From: Candidatus Latescibacterota bacterium
GTDB lineage: Bacteria; Latescibacterota; UBA2968; UBA8231
DNA: 64,000 nucleotides
Reading direction: 5' to 3'
NCBI GenBank assembly: GCA_022820485.1
Contig: JAJEFJ010000039.1
Location: forward strand, 96,492 to 160,491
Part shown: one piece after another, positions 43,905-52,865 of the stretch
Numbering within the stretch: the first letter of the stretch is position 1
Layout: every line of letters starts with the position of its first letter
Position numbers and translations under genes: made by a program
The notes under the pieces: model-generated
Seen by the model: the letters and a program-made list of their open reading frames with translations, nothing else
What the model was told of the DNA's origin: nothing
Databases searched by the model: none

Positions 43905-44717
43905 TCAGGCTGCCCGCAGCTCATTTTCGGGCGCGTTCTCCAGCCGCGACAGCCAGTAGGACACGTCGTAGTTCTCGTCGCCGGTCAAGAAGCGCCATAG
44001 CTTGATGCGGTTGACGACCTCCAAGCGCACCTCGTTGCCGTACCAGCGATGGTTGGCGTTGAGCAGCGCGGGAATCTCCGCATCGTCAATATCGTCGATA
44101 TTCCACAGCTTCTTCTGCCGCACTGTGGGATTGAGCCGCAGCTTGAACATGTAGCGCTTGCGGCCGGTTAGATTGGGCTGGGCGCAGTGCCAGATGCCGT
44201 GGTGGGCCACGGCCACCGTGCCGGCCTTGCAAACCATCGGCATCTGCCCGAGGAAGTTTTGATAGCGGGCGATGTCCGACTCGCTGATGCGGCGGTAGTG
44301 ACTGCCGGGCAGGAACATGGTGCCGCCCATTTCGCGCGGCGTGTCGTGGGCAAAGTAAAAGAGCTGGATGTCAAAGTGCAGCCGGGTGTCGATAATCGCG
44401 TCGGCATGCCAAATCTGCCCGTGTTCGTGGTTGGCATCAACCGTATGCACAGCGTGGTGGTCGTAGAGCGGGCCGGGGCCGACCAGACTGTGGATAATCC
44501 CCTGAATCTGGGGCAGGCGCACAACTTGGCCGACTGCCGCATCGGTCCACAATTCGGCGAGCGGCGCGCCAGCGCGGCCCCGTGGGACCCCGGCTTCCAT
44601 CTCCGCGCACGCGGCGCGATTGAGCTCGTCGGGCACCAACTCGTCGAAGCGCAAAAAGCCGTCGGCGACAAACTGCGCCATTTGCTTGGTACTCAGGAGA
44701 TATTGATTATCGACCAT
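43905..44717 (-). CDS. Phytanoyl-CoA dioxygenase (PhyH) family protein
   Basis: 270 residues. Fe(II)/2-oxoglutarate oxygenase fold with the HxD pair in QIWHADAIIDTR and the distal His in AHHGIWHCAQPN, and a downstream Arg in GRKRYMFKLRLNPT for 2-oxoglutarate. The family hydroxylates varied small molecules; the substrate here is unknown. The ATG overlaps the end of the small gene at 44707-44991, so the two form a unit. A second, distinct PhyH gene lies at 50185. Confidence 0.88.
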   Translation of the reverse strand: MVDNQYLLSTKQMAQFVADGFLRFDELVPDELNRAACAEMEAGVPRGRAGAPLAELWTDAAVGQVVRLPQIQGIIHSLVGPGPLYDHHAVHTVDANHEHGQIWHADAIIDTRLHFDIQLFYFAHDTPREMGGTMFLPGSHYRRISESDIARYQNFLGQMPMVCKAGTVAVAHHGIWHCAQPNLTGRKRYMFKLRLNPTVRQKKLWNIDDIDDAEIPALLNANHRWYGNEVRLEVVNRIKLWRFLTGDENYDVSYWLSRLENAPENELRAA

Positions 44718-44991
44718 CGATTGCCTCCATCTTTTCGAGGATGTACTCGTATTTCAGGTAGGACGTGTTGTATTCCATGCCCGGATAGGCCGGATACTGC
44801 TGGGGGAATTGCACCACCCGCCACCCGTCTCGCATGGCCGCCACCACCGAAGGATAGGGCGGTTCCTCGCTATCGCCGCTGCTGGACCGGTCCTCGCCCG
44901 CGCCGTCGTACAGCGACCAAGCCACGGTTTGGCTGTGCAAATCGGGCGAATGAGCGTAGAGCACCAATAATTTCTGCCGGAATGGGGCCAT
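44707..44991 (-). CDS. Small conserved-looking protein coupled to PhyH
   Basis: 94 residues from an ATG behind AAGGACG. No signal peptide and no named domain. The central AMRDGWRVVQFPQQYPAY and the C-terminal NTSYLKYEYILEKME look like a compact alpha/beta protein. Its last codons overlap the start of the PhyH gene, so the two are translationally coupled and probably act together. The function is unknown. Confidence 0.6.
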   Translation of the reverse strand: MAPFRQKLLVLYAHSPDLHSQTVAWSLYDGAGEDRSSSGDSEEPPYPSVVAAMRDGWRVVQFPQQYPAYPGMEYNTSYLKYEYILEKMEAIDGR

Positions 44992-45061
44992 GGCGTCCTT
45001 TCGTTAAGAATATTCAATAATAGGACGCGGCACAGCTCCCGGCAATGAGCCTGTCGCCCGC

Positions 45062-45907
45062 TCAGTTGTTCGAAAACTCGATCAACTGCCCGCCGCACTC
45101 GTCTTTCATTTTTTCCAACGCCCTGTTCCGCAACTGCCGCACGCGCTCGCGGGTGACGCCCATGGACTCGCCGATTTCCTCCAAGGTCTTGGGCACGCTG
45201 TCGTCGAGGCCAAAATAAGCGCGGACGATGTGGGACTCGCGGGCGTCGAGCACCTTCAGACAATCGGCCACTGCCGCGCGCATTTCTCCCTCGACGAAGC
45301 GCTCGTGCGAGCTGGGCTCGGCCGAGACAAAGGTCTGCGCAAACGTCACCTCGCTGTCGGCAAAAGCCGGGGCGTCCAAGGGCAGGTCCGGCTGCCCCAT
45401 CTCAAAGGCATTGCGAATGCGCTCCGCCGAGAAATCGACGCAATCGGCGATTTCCTCAACAGTCGGGGCGCGTCCTAGCTCTTGGGCGAGGACATCGGCT
45501 TCCTTTTCGACCTTCTGCCGGTCGCTTACCCTGCTCAGCGGCGGGCGGGCAATTTTGCCGTGCTCGGCTAGGGCGCGGAGGATGGCTTGGCGAATCCACC
45601 ACACCGCATAGGTGATGAACTTAAAACCGCGCGTCTCATCGAAGCGCCGGACGGCTTCTAGCAGCCCGAGATTGCCCTCGGAAATCAGCTCGATCAACGA
45701 GAGACCAGACTCGTGGTACTCGCGGGCGACGCGAACCACAAAGCGCAAATTGGCCCGCACCAGCGCCTGACGCGCCTCTTCGTCGCCTGCTTTAGCGCGC
45801 TTAAAGAGGGCAACTTCTTCCTCGCGGCTGAGCGGCTCGGAGTCTTTTATGTCACGCCAGTAGAGATCGGTCGCCGAGCACATTGTTTCTTTCTTTTGTA
45901 CGTTCAT
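45062..45907 (-). CDS. RNA polymerase sigma-70 factor, short primary type
   Basis: 281 residues from the ATG at 45907; a TTG four codons upstream and a second ATG at 45883 are alternatives. Region 1.2 (DLYWRDIKDSEPLSREEE), region 2 (LISEGNLGLLEAVRRFDETRGFKF, ITYAVWWIRQAI), region 3 and region 4 (TLEEIGESMGVTRERVRQLRNRALEKM) are all present, with no region 1.1. This is the compact RpoD/SigA-like form found in Bacteroidetes and other FCB phyla. It directs RNA polymerase to promoters; whether it is the housekeeping factor or an alternative RpoS-like one is open. Confidence 0.88.
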   Translation of the reverse strand: MNVQKKETMCSATDLYWRDIKDSEPLSREEEVALFKRAKAGDEEARQALVRANLRFVVRVAREYHESGLSLIELISEGNLGLLEAVRRFDETRGFKFITYAVWWIRQAILRALAEHGKIARPPLSRVSDRQKVEKEADVLAQELGRAPTVEEIADCVDFSAERIRNAFEMGQPDLPLDAPAFADSEVTFAQTFVSAEPSSHERFVEGEMRAAVADCLKVLDARESHIVRAYFGLDDSVPKTLEEIGESMGVTRERVRQLRNRALEKMKDECGGQLIEFSNN

Positions 45908-46022
45908 TTTAGTTCCCAATGTTCGCAGTGAATAACCTTTACGTTCACGTTAAAGTTGAAGATAGAATACCAAGTGAACATGCGCAAATACTATCTTTTG
46001 ACGCACCAAGAAGGCCAAACGT

Positions 46023-46442
46023 TCAATCCAAAGGCGTTCGGCGGCTCTTTTTTTTCTCGGAATGACGCCGCTTGCTGTCGAGGCGGCGCGCTTGGGCGGC
46101 GCGGCTGGGCTTGGTTTTTTTGCGCTTGGGCTGCGTCTTGAGCGCCTCGGCGATTAGGGCGGCCAGCTTGTCGAGGCAGTCGGCGCGATTGCGTCCCTGC
46201 GTGCGAAATCGCTCCGACTGGATCGACAGCGCGCCTGTGCTATTCAGCCGCACGGCGAGCTTCTCGGCAATCCGCTGGCGCTGCTCGTCGCTGAGCGCCG
46301 CACTGTGGACAAAGTCGTACTGTAGCTCGACGGAGGTATTGAGCTTGTTGACGTTTTGTCCCCCTGGCCCCGAACTGCGGTGGAACTTGAAGCGCAGTTC
46401 GGAAAGCGGGATGGAAAGAGTAGGCGAAACGTACAAGGTTTC
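46023..46442 (-). CDS. arfB: Alternative ribosome-rescue factor ArfB (YaeJ-like)
   Basis: 139 residues from the ATG at 46442, equal to the usual length of about 140. The GGQ motif lies in FHRSSGPGGQNVNKLNT and hydrolyses peptidyl-tRNA on stalled ribosomes. The C-terminal tail is rich in Lys and Arg (KRKKTKPSRAAQARRLDSKRR) and would enter the empty mRNA channel. The frame is open ten codons upstream to a TTG that lacks a ribosome site. Confidence 0.92.
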   Translation of the reverse strand, partial: ETLYVSPTLSIPLSELRFKFHRSSGPGGQNVNKLNTSVELQYDFVHSAALSDEQRQRIAEKLAVRLNSTGALSIQSERFRTQGRNRADCLDKLAALIAEALKTQPKRKKTKPSRAAQARRLDSKRRHSEKKKSRRTPLD

Positions 46443-46567
46443 CATAATTGGTGGTCGCTCCCAAGCCTGCAATCTCGATTGGTACGGCCTGCGGACTTGA
46501 AGATAACCTAATGCCTATCCTTTATTATTACACTTGCTATCACGTTTTCGCCAAGGAGATATCCTCT

Positions 46568-47734
46568 ATGAAACGCTATACCGCGGCAATCGTCGGCTGT
46601 GGCTCCATCGGCAACGCCCACATGGAAGGCTACAATCTCGTGGACGAGGTCGAGGTGATCGCCGTCGCCGATCCGGTTCCCATGGCCCGCAAAACCTACG
46701 TGGACGCATACGGCATCCCGCAGGAATTTGGGACAGTCGAAGAGATGATGGAAAGGGCCAAGCCCGACATCGTCAGCGTCTGCACTTGGCACCTTTTGCA
46801 TCCGGCACCCACCATGGCCGCAGCCGCCGGCGGTGCCCGCGCCGTCATCTGCGAAAAACCCATGGCCATCGGCATGGCCGCGGCCGACTCCATGGTCGAT
46901 GCCTGCGAGGCGCACGGCACCCAACTGGTCATTAGCCATCAGCGCCGCTTCACGCCGGGCTGGGAAAAGGCCAAGGCACTAATCGAAGAGGGCGCGATTG
47001 GCACGCCGATCTTGGTCACCAACAAGGTCGCCGACGGCCTGACTAACTGGGGCACGCACTCCATCGACGGCTCGCGCTTCGTGCTCGGCGACCCCCGCGC
47101 CCAATGGGTCATGGGTGCCGTCGAACGCCGCACCGACCGCTACGAGCGCGACACCATGATCGAAGACGCCTGCATGGGTTTGGTCCACTTCGCCGGCGAT
47201 CTCCAGCTTTTCATTCAGTCCGACCTCATGCACGAGGGGGCTGGTGCTGGCTGCTTTGAAATCCGCGGCAGCGAAGGACTTTTATCGGTAAGCGAGACTC
47301 GGCTTCAGATTATGAACGCCTCCTCTAACGGCTGGCGCGACGTCGATCTCGCGCTCACCGAAGGCTCCAAGGCCATTGGCGGCAACACCAACGCCGCCCA
47401 AGTCCGCGAACTCATCGCCTGTCTCGAAGGCCATAAGGCCGAGCACCGCAACGCCGGCACCACGGCCCGCGACACCGTGGAAATTATGATGGCCCTCTAC
47501 GAATCGGCGCGCCGCAACCGCGCGATCCACTTGCCGCTACAAGAAAAGGGCTATCCCCTCCAACTCATGGTCGAGGAGGGCGGCCTGCCCGTGGAAGTCG
47601 AGGGTCGCTACGACATCCGCGGCTTTCTCAAGCGCGAGGGCATCGACGAGGCTAAGTACAAGAAGCTATCGGACGAGGGCATGGGGCATCACCAAATCAT
47701 GCGTCAGCTCCACGACGAAATGAATCCGCGTTAA
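46568..47734 (+). CDS. Gfo/Idh/MocA-family oxidoreductase
   Basis: 388 residues from the ATG behind AAGGAGATATC. The Rossmann nucleotide site is AAIVGCGSIGNAHMEGY; the catalytic Lys is in CEKPMAIGMAAAD. The second domain has HQRRFTPGWEKA and NWGTHSIDG. The family uses NAD(P) to oxidise or reduce sugars and inositols; the substrate is unknown. The C-terminal extension (about 330-388) ends with an unusual KKLSDEGMGHHQIMRQLHDE helix. rpsR follows after about 110 bp. Confidence 0.9.
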   Translation: MKRYTAAIVGCGSIGNAHMEGYNLVDEVEVIAVADPVPMARKTYVDAYGIPQEFGTVEEMMERAKPDIVSVCTWHLLHPAPTMAAAAGGARAVICEKPMAIGMAAADSMVDACEAHGTQLVISHQRRFTPGWEKAKALIEEGAIGTPILVTNKVADGLTNWGTHSIDGSRFVLGDPRAQWVMGAVERRTDRYERDTMIEDACMGLVHFAGDLQLFIQSDLMHEGAGAGCFEIRGSEGLLSVSETRLQIMNASSNGWRDVDLALTEGSKAIGGNTNAAQVRELIACLEGHKAEHRNAGTTARDTVEIMMALYESARRNRAIHLPLQEKGYPLQLMVEEGGLPVEVEGRYDIRGFLKREGIDEAKYKKLSDEGMGHHQIMRQLHDEMNPR

Positions 47735-47845
47735 GTGGGATCGGAGCCGGGGGATATATTGACATTCCCCGGCCCCTCCAGTACTTTTTGTCCTTTTGAA
47801 CTTGTGCATCCGCACCAAGCGGGTGCCTTAACAAGGAGCATCGTC

Positions 47846-48073
47846 ATCGCCAAGTTTCGCAGCTCGCGCCGAGAGGCCGTCGCCAAGCTCAAGTCCGAAG
47901 ACATCGACTACAAGCGCCTCGATGTCCTAGTCAAGTTTATCACGCCGACCGGCAAGATCGAATCGGCCCGGCGCACCGGTGCCACGCGCAAGCAACAGAC
48001 GCGCGTCGTCCGCGCCATCAAGCGCGCCCGCTTTTTGGCCCTCGTCCCCCATACCCTCAACGACACTCGTTGA
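47846..48073 (+). CDS. rpsR: Ribosomal protein bS18 with apparent AUC start codon
   Basis: 75 residues: AKFRSSRREAVAKLKSED, then IDYKRLDVLVKFITPTG, ARRTGATRKQQTRVVRA and IKRARFLALVPHT, the full bS18 core. No ATG, GTG or TTG lies at the expected place. An ideal AAGGAG (47833-47838) sits seven bases upstream of an in-frame ATC, and starting there gives a normal-length protein. An in-frame GTG 14 codons earlier and a distant GTG at 47735 have no ribosome site. The gene stands apart from rpsF and rplI and is followed by a BMC shell gene. Confidence 0.88.
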   Translation: MAKFRSSRREAVAKLKSEDIDYKRLDVLVKFITPTGKIESARRTGATRKQQTRVVRAIKRARFLALVPHTLNDTR

Positions 48074-48091
48074 CCGAGCCATGCGCGCCCA

Positions 48092-48541
48092 ATGGCTGCC
48101 ATAGGCCTGATTGAGACTCGCGGTCTCGTCGGCGTCATCGAAGCATCCGACGCAGCCGTAAAATCCGCTCCGGTCGAGCTCCTCGGCATCAAGCCCATCG
48201 GCGGCGGGCTGGTTTCAACGCACTTTAGAGGTGAGGTTGCTGCCGTCCAAGTAGCGGTGCAAGCCGGCGTCGAAGCCGCGCTCAAGGTCAGCCAAGTGAT
48301 CAGCCACCGCGTCATTCCCGCCCCCCATTTAGACGTAGAAAACCTGCTCCTGCACCAACCCCAAGCAGCTACCCCGCCAGCGCAGCCACCCCCCGACGAA
48401 CTAGAGGGCTTGCCAGTCGCTCGTCTGCGCCAACTCGTGCGCCAGCTACCCGACGCTCAGCTCAAAGGCCGCCAAGTTTCGCGGGCTAACAAAGAAACGC
48501 TCCTCCGCGAACTGCGCCGCGCCTCGGCACCAGACACTTAA
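48092..48541 (+). CDS. Bacterial microcompartment (BMC) shell protein with C-terminal extension
   Basis: 149 residues. The first about 90 are a canonical hexamer-forming BMC domain (PduA/EutM/CcmK type): MAAIGLIETRGLVGVIEASD, pore region GIKPIGGGL, and HRVIPAPHLDVENLL. The last about 50 residues are extra: after a Pro-rich linker, an LEGLPVARLRQLVRQL ... NKETLLRELRR helix pair resembles Rho-N/SAP-like motifs. No microcompartment enzymes, aldehyde dehydrogenase or second shell gene are nearby. It starts 18 bp after rpsR and is probably co-transcribed. Confidence 0.88.
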   Translation: MAAIGLIETRGLVGVIEASDAAVKSAPVELLGIKPIGGGLVSTHFRGEVAAVQVAVQAGVEAALKVSQVISHRVIPAPHLDVENLLLHQPQAATPPAQPPPDELEGLPVARLRQLVRQLPDAQLKGRQVSRANKETLLRELRRASAPDT

Positions 48542-48557
48542 ACCATACGAGGTCTCA

Positions 48558-48878
48558 GTGGACAACCTGTGGAACAATCTCGTGAAAGGGCTGCAAGAAG
48601 GCGCAGCCACAGCCGCCGACAAGGCCGGCGACCTGACCCGTTTAGCGCGTGCCCGGCTCGATATCGCCGCGGCCAAAAACCAACTCCACCGCACCCAAGC
48701 GGATCTCGGAGCGCGGGTCCACCAGCTTCTCGAAGCCGGTTCCGACCCCGTGACCGACGATCAAGTACAAGCGCTGAATCAACAGATCAAAGAGCAGAGC
48801 GCTGCGCTCGCCGATTGCGAGGCAGCCTATGAAGCGCTGCAGAGCGCGGTGCGCGCAGAAGAGCGTACCGCCGATTAA
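48558..48878 (+). CDS. Small coiled-coil protein of unknown function
   Basis: 106 residues from a GTG behind GAGG. It is Ala-, Gln- and Glu-rich with long heptad-like helices (TRLARARLDIAAAKNQLHRTQ ... ALNQQIKEQSAALADCEAAYE). No signal peptide or membrane segment. It follows the BMC gene by 16 bp in the same direction, suggesting one unit. No family is recognised. Confidence 0.6.
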   Translation: MDNLWNNLVKGLQEGAATAADKAGDLTRLARARLDIAAAKNQLHRTQADLGARVHQLLEAGSDPVTDDQVQALNQQIKEQSAALADCEAAYEALQSAVRAEERTAD

Positions 48879-49997
48879 TTAGCCTAGCGGCAGCAGCGTC
48901 TGTGGGGATTCGGGTGGTGCGGTGGCCTTACTTTTGCGCTGGTACGCTTGCGGTTTCTCGTTGTACTGAGCTACCAGCGTCGTGCCATCGTCCTCGTCGT
49001 CAATTCCCGTAACTTCGTTTAACAAAAAGTCTTGTTCCTGAGCCGTCATTACCGGAAATCCGTAGTGGCGGCTCGCGTATTTCAACGAGCCTCTCTCTCC
49101 CGCGCGCGCAGCGGCCCACTCTTCGTGCCGGGCCAGCCGGGCGCGGTTGTACTCATTGGCCGCAAGAGGCGTGGAGCGTAGCAAATCTTGCGCGACCGGC
49201 ACCAACGTCTCGTCAATCTCCACGCCGACCGAGTTTCTTCCCGCTGTTAAGGCCGCCGCCAGCGTCGTTCCAGTCCCCGCAAACGGATCGAGCACCACGT
49301 CTTCTTTGACGGAGAACATGCAGACGAGCCGGTAGGCCAATTCAAATGGAAAGGCCGCGCTGCGCTCGCGGGTCGGTGCATCAACCAGCCCTTGAGAAGT
49401 TCCCTTTACATCGAGCCACACGTCCGAGAACCAGACGTTGCGCTCCTCCCAGAAGAAGGCGCTCTCGCGGCGCTTGGCTTTCTCCGCGACCGTTGTGAAT
49501 GTTCGCCGCCGCCCTTTTCTGAACACGAGGATGTACTCGTGCTCGTAGGTCACGTACGCCCCTACGGGCAGCATCCCAGATCCCATAAATTTGTTGGGGG
49601 CGTTGGTCTGTTTGCGCCAGAGGATATCGGGCAAAGCGGCAAAACCCTGTCCGAGGAAGCTGCTGAGGATGCGGGAGTGATTGGAGTACAACTGAAAGTC
49701 GTCATCCAAGGTGCGGGTGGCGTCGCCAATGTTGATGCAGGCAATAGCCCCCGGCTTCATGACTCGGTTGCACTCCAGCCAGACCGCATCAAGCTGCTCG
49801 TGCATGAGCGCGAAAGCGGCCTGTCCATCGCCGCGCGACAGTTGCTCCCCAATGCGACCGTCTTGGAGCGCGAAAATCTCATCCCACATTTCCACCATCG
49901 GATAGGGCGGCGAGGTGACGATCAAATCGACCGACTCATCCGCGACGCCCGCCATGGACTGGGCCGGGCCGCATATCAGCTTAGCGGTGGTTTGCAT
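48879..49997 (-). CDS. Solitary site-specific DNA methyltransferase
   Basis: 372 residues from the ATG at 49997; a TTG 14 codons upstream is possible. The catalytic motif is IVTSPPYPMVEMWDE near the N-terminus and the SAM motif VLDPFAGTGTTLAAAL near residue 250, i.e. the beta order. The SPPY form is most common in N4-cytosine enzymes but N6-adenine members exist. No endonuclease gene is adjacent, so it may be an orphan regulatory methylase. It is distinct from the enzyme at 37888-39642 and has the host-like high GC. Confidence 0.82.
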   Translation of the reverse strand: MQTTAKLICGPAQSMAGVADESVDLIVTSPPYPMVEMWDEIFALQDGRIGEQLSRGDGQAAFALMHEQLDAVWLECNRVMKPGAIACINIGDATRTLDDDFQLYSNHSRILSSFLGQGFAALPDILWRKQTNAPNKFMGSGMLPVGAYVTYEHEYILVFRKGRRRTFTTVAEKAKRRESAFFWEERNVWFSDVWLDVKGTSQGLVDAPTRERSAAFPFELAYRLVCMFSVKEDVVLDPFAGTGTTLAAALTAGRNSVGVEIDETLVPVAQDLLRSTPLAANEYNRARLARHEEWAAARAGERGSLKYASRHYGFPVMTAQEQDFLLNEVTGIDDEDDGTTLVAQYNEKPQAYQRKSKATAPPESPQTLLPLG

Positions 49998-50184
49998 GGA
50001 TGCTGTAATTTTTGTGAAAACTCTATCGTATTGGTGCAAGCTACACGCTGTTACACATCTTCAGCAAAGTAGTTCTCGTCCAGTTTTTTCACATCGTATG
50101 TGATTTCGGAAACCACGCCGCCGCCGTTGATTACGGCTCCTCAATGCCGTATCCTTTCGGCAGCACCCCTCAAGGAGGACAACC

Positions 50185-51021
50185 ATGGCACCCCGCATTG
50201 ACGACCGCGACTGGTCGGCTCTCACCACTGGCCAACGCATCCGCCAACTCGAAGTCGAGGGCTACCTCGTCCTACCCGACCTGCTCGACGCCGACCACAT
50301 CGCCCGCCTCAAAGCCATCACCGCTACCTTCGAGACCACGGCCGTCGATTACAGCGAACGCCAGCGCGGCCGCAACAATATCCAATTCGACGGCGGCGAA
50401 ATCACCGCTTTGCTCGGCCACCCGCCGACGCTCGCGTTCTTGCGCGAACTTTTGGGCGACGAAGTGATCTTCATGCACTACGGCTATGCGCGCTCCGAAC
50501 CCGGCCATCCCGGCATCAGCCTGCACGCCGATGGCCAACCCTACGGCTCCAAAATTTTCGGCTTTGAAGGCTCTTGCCCGGTTTTGATACGGGTGCTCTA
50601 CTATCTCGACGACCTCATCCCAGCGGTCTCGCCTTTCCGCGTGGTGCCGCGCTCACACCTGTGCCTGCACGCCGACGCCAACCCCTATACGCGCTACGAA
50701 TCCCATCCCGAAGAAGTCATGGTTCCCTGCAAGGCCGGTTCTGCCGTGCTCATCCACCACCGCATCTTCCACGGCAACTTTCCCAATGTCGGCACCTATC
50801 CGCGCGAAATGCTGGCCGTCGCCTATCGACCCGCTTGGGCTGGGCCGGTCGACGAGATCAGTCCTTGGAATGAGGAAGACCTCCAGACCTTGCCCGACGA
50901 AATCCGCCCGCTCTTCGCCGACCGCAACACGCGCCACTGGGACTACCACGGCGGCAACAAACCCCCGAACATGGCCTCCGAAGCCCCGGGCATGGATCCC
51001 AGCCGTTGGGAGCGCGCCTAA
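50185..51021 (+). CDS. Phytanoyl-CoA dioxygenase (PhyH) family protein
   Basis: 278 residues from an ATG behind AAGGAGG. Fe(II)/2-oxoglutarate oxygenase with SLHADGQPYGSK as the HxD motif, VVPRSHLCLH and the distal His in VLIHHRIFHGNFPN; the Arg in YPREMLAVAYRP follows. The substrate is unknown. It is convergent with an SDR gene three bases away. Not closely similar to the PhyH protein at 43905. Confidence 0.88.
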   Translation: MAPRIDDRDWSALTTGQRIRQLEVEGYLVLPDLLDADHIARLKAITATFETTAVDYSERQRGRNNIQFDGGEITALLGHPPTLAFLRELLGDEVIFMHYGYARSEPGHPGISLHADGQPYGSKIFGFEGSCPVLIRVLYYLDDLIPAVSPFRVVPRSHLCLHADANPYTRYESHPEEVMVPCKAGSAVLIHHRIFHGNFPNVGTYPREMLAVAYRPAWAGPVDEISPWNEEDLQTLPDEIRPLFADRNTRHWDYHGGNKPPNMASEAPGMDPSRWERA

Positions 51022-51023
51022 CG

Positions 51024-51764
51024 CTACCGAGTGAACACCGTTCCCCGCACGTAAGACCCTTCTTCGGAAGCCAAAAACGCCAGCACCCGCGCTATCCCCA
51101 TCGGGTCTCCCAACACGGCGTTCCGCTTTGCTTCCTCTGGATCGCGGCCTGTGGCCTCTGCTCCCTGCGCTATATTCTTCAGCTTCAGCGGCGTTGCAAT
51201 CCCCCCGGGGCAAATCACGTGCAAGCGCACCCCCTTAGGCCCTAACTCGCCTTCCAGTTTGTAGTGAAACCCGTGCTGCCCCGCCTTGCTCGCGGCATAA
51301 GCATAGGACGAGGATCCGCCCCGCACGCCCGCTCCCGAGGCGATGATTAGCAGCACTGATTGGCCGGCTGCCGCCAAGAGCGGTGCCGCGTATTTGGCCG
51401 ACAGAAAGGTGCCCTTCAGGTTGGTGTCGAGCGTCGCGTCCCAATCCTCCTCCGACAGCTCCTCAATCGTCTTGAACGCCCCCGTCAAGACCCCGGCCGA
51501 GAAAACCGCCACATCGAGGTGGGCGGTGCGCTCTCTGATCTGCGCGATCGACGCGGCCACGCTCTCTTCCAAGCGCACATCCGTGGCGTAGAAATGCGCT
51601 TGGCCCCCTGCGGCCTCAATCTGCTCCACCGCGGCTCGACCCTCCGCCTCGTTGTAATCCATGATGTGGACGCGCGCGCCTTCTTGAGCAAATAGCTCGG
51701 CAGCGGCCCGGCCAATGCCGGTGGACCCGCCAGTTACCAATGCATCTTTGTTTGCTAGCTTCAC
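51024..51764 (-). CDS. Short-chain dehydrogenase/reductase
   Basis: 246 residues, classical SDR. NAD(P) motif TGGSTGIG at the N-terminus, a structural AG motif (SAGVL), the catalytic Ser in IASGAGV, and YAASK with Tyr and Lys. Asp in IMDYNEAEG suggests NAD preference. PGGIATPL is the usual loop after the catalytic site. The substrate is unknown. The ATG follows GGAGGTACGTG. Confidence 0.9.
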   Translation of the reverse strand: MKLANKDALVTGGSTGIGRAAAELFAQEGARVHIMDYNEAEGRAAVEQIEAAGGQAHFYATDVRLEESVAASIAQIRERTAHLDVAVFSAGVLTGAFKTIEELSEEDWDATLDTNLKGTFLSAKYAAPLLAAAGQSVLLIIASGAGVRGGSSSYAYAASKAGQHGFHYKLEGELGPKGVRLHVICPGGIATPLKLKNIAQGAEATGRDPEEAKRNAVLGDPMGIARVLAFLASEEGSYVRGTVFTR

Positions 51765-51860
51765 ACGTACCTCCTTCTATCGCGTGTGGCGACGCGGCAA
51801 AAGTTGCCAATCTATCGCCATAGAGTATTTTCTACGAGTGATTTGTTCAAACCCCGCCAC

Positions 51861-52865
51861 ATGACCACCAATCGCCAACTCGCCGTCTGGCTCCTCGCTG
51901 TCTCGGCTCTCATCGTCATCCTCGTGGCGTACGGGGGCTGGGTGCGCCTGACCCGCTCGGGCCTATCCATCGTCGAGTGGAACGTCATCACCGGCGTCGT
52001 TCCGCCGCTAAGCGCTGCGGCCTGGGAAAGCGAATTCGCCAAGTACCGGCAGACGCCCGAATACCAACTCGTCAACTATGGCATGGAGTTGGACGCATTC
52101 AAGTTTATCTACTACATGGAGTTTGGCCACCGCTTGCTCGGTCGGCTGGCCGGATTGCTCTTTGTGGTGCCCTTGATCTATTTCCTCTGCCGCCGAGCCA
52201 TTCCCCGCGCCCACATACCCGCCTATCTGGGCATTGGCCTGCTCTTCGCCCTCCAGGGCTTGGTGGGCTGGCTAATGGTCAAGAGCGGCCTAGACGACCG
52301 GCCCCAAGTAAGTCACCTGCGCTTGACCTTGCACCTTTCTTGCGCCTTAGCCCTTTTGGCCGCTTGCCTCTGGCAGGCCCTCGGCTATCTATCGTCTGTG
52401 GCAAAGGCTCAGCCGGTGCCCCGCACCGCACGCCGCCTTTGCACTTGGCTGTTTGCCGCCATCTGCCTCCAGATCGCCGCTGGCGGCCTAGTCGCCGGAC
52501 TCAAGGCCGGGCATCTATCGGACACCTTCCCCAAAATGTTCGGAGTTTGGGTCCCGGCCGGCTTGTGGTCCATGCAACCGCTGCTCGTAAACCTGCTCGA
52601 CAACCCCACTACCGTCCACTTCCAACACCGCTTCTTCGCCTTTGCGGTCCTCGGGCTAGCACTAGCTCTGTGGGTAGCTGTCCGCCGCACGGCCCTGAAA
52701 ACCGGGGCTGGTCTAATCCTCTGCTTGGTAGCCGTACAGATCGGCTTGGGGATCGGCACGGTCATCGCGCATGTCCCCCTAGCCTTGGCCTCGCTACACC
52801 AAGTAGTAGCCGTAGCCCTATTCGCGGCCGCGCTTTTCCTCTGCCATCGCGCGTACAAAGGCTAG
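51861..52865 (+). CDS. ctaA: Heme A synthase (COX15/CtaA)
   Basis: 334 residues from the ATG at 51861; a GTG 25 codons upstream would add a non-hydrophobic extension. Eight membrane segments are visible in two similar halves. The four heme-ligand histidines are placed as expected: EFGHRLLGR, HLRLTLHLS, HFQHRFFAF and LASLHQVV. The enzyme oxidises heme O to heme A for cytochrome oxidases. GGWVRLTRSGLSIVEWN is the family's first loop. No oxidase genes are nearby. Its end overlaps the convergent PurO-like gene by 48 bp. Confidence 0.92.
   Translation: MTTNRQLAVWLLAVSALIVILVAYGGWVRLTRSGLSIVEWNVITGVVPPLSAAAWESEFAKYRQTPEYQLVNYGMELDAFKFIYYMEFGHRLLGRLAGLLFVVPLIYFLCRRAIPRAHIPAYLGIGLLFALQGLVGWLMVKSGLDDRPQVSHLRLTLHLSCALALLAACLWQALGYLSSVAKAQPVPRTARRLCTWLFAAICLQIAAGGLVAGLKAGHLSDTFPKMFGVWVPAGLWSMQPLLVNLLDNPTTVHFQHRFFAFAVLGLALALWVAVRRTALKTGAGLILCLVAVQIGLGIGTVIAHVPLALASLHQVVAVALFAAALFLCHRAYKG

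Noticed and set aside
44187..45020. 277-codon plus-strand frame opposite the PhyH and small genes
   Set aside because: Antisense shadow of two coupled genes with clear motifs or ribosome sites; no domain visible.
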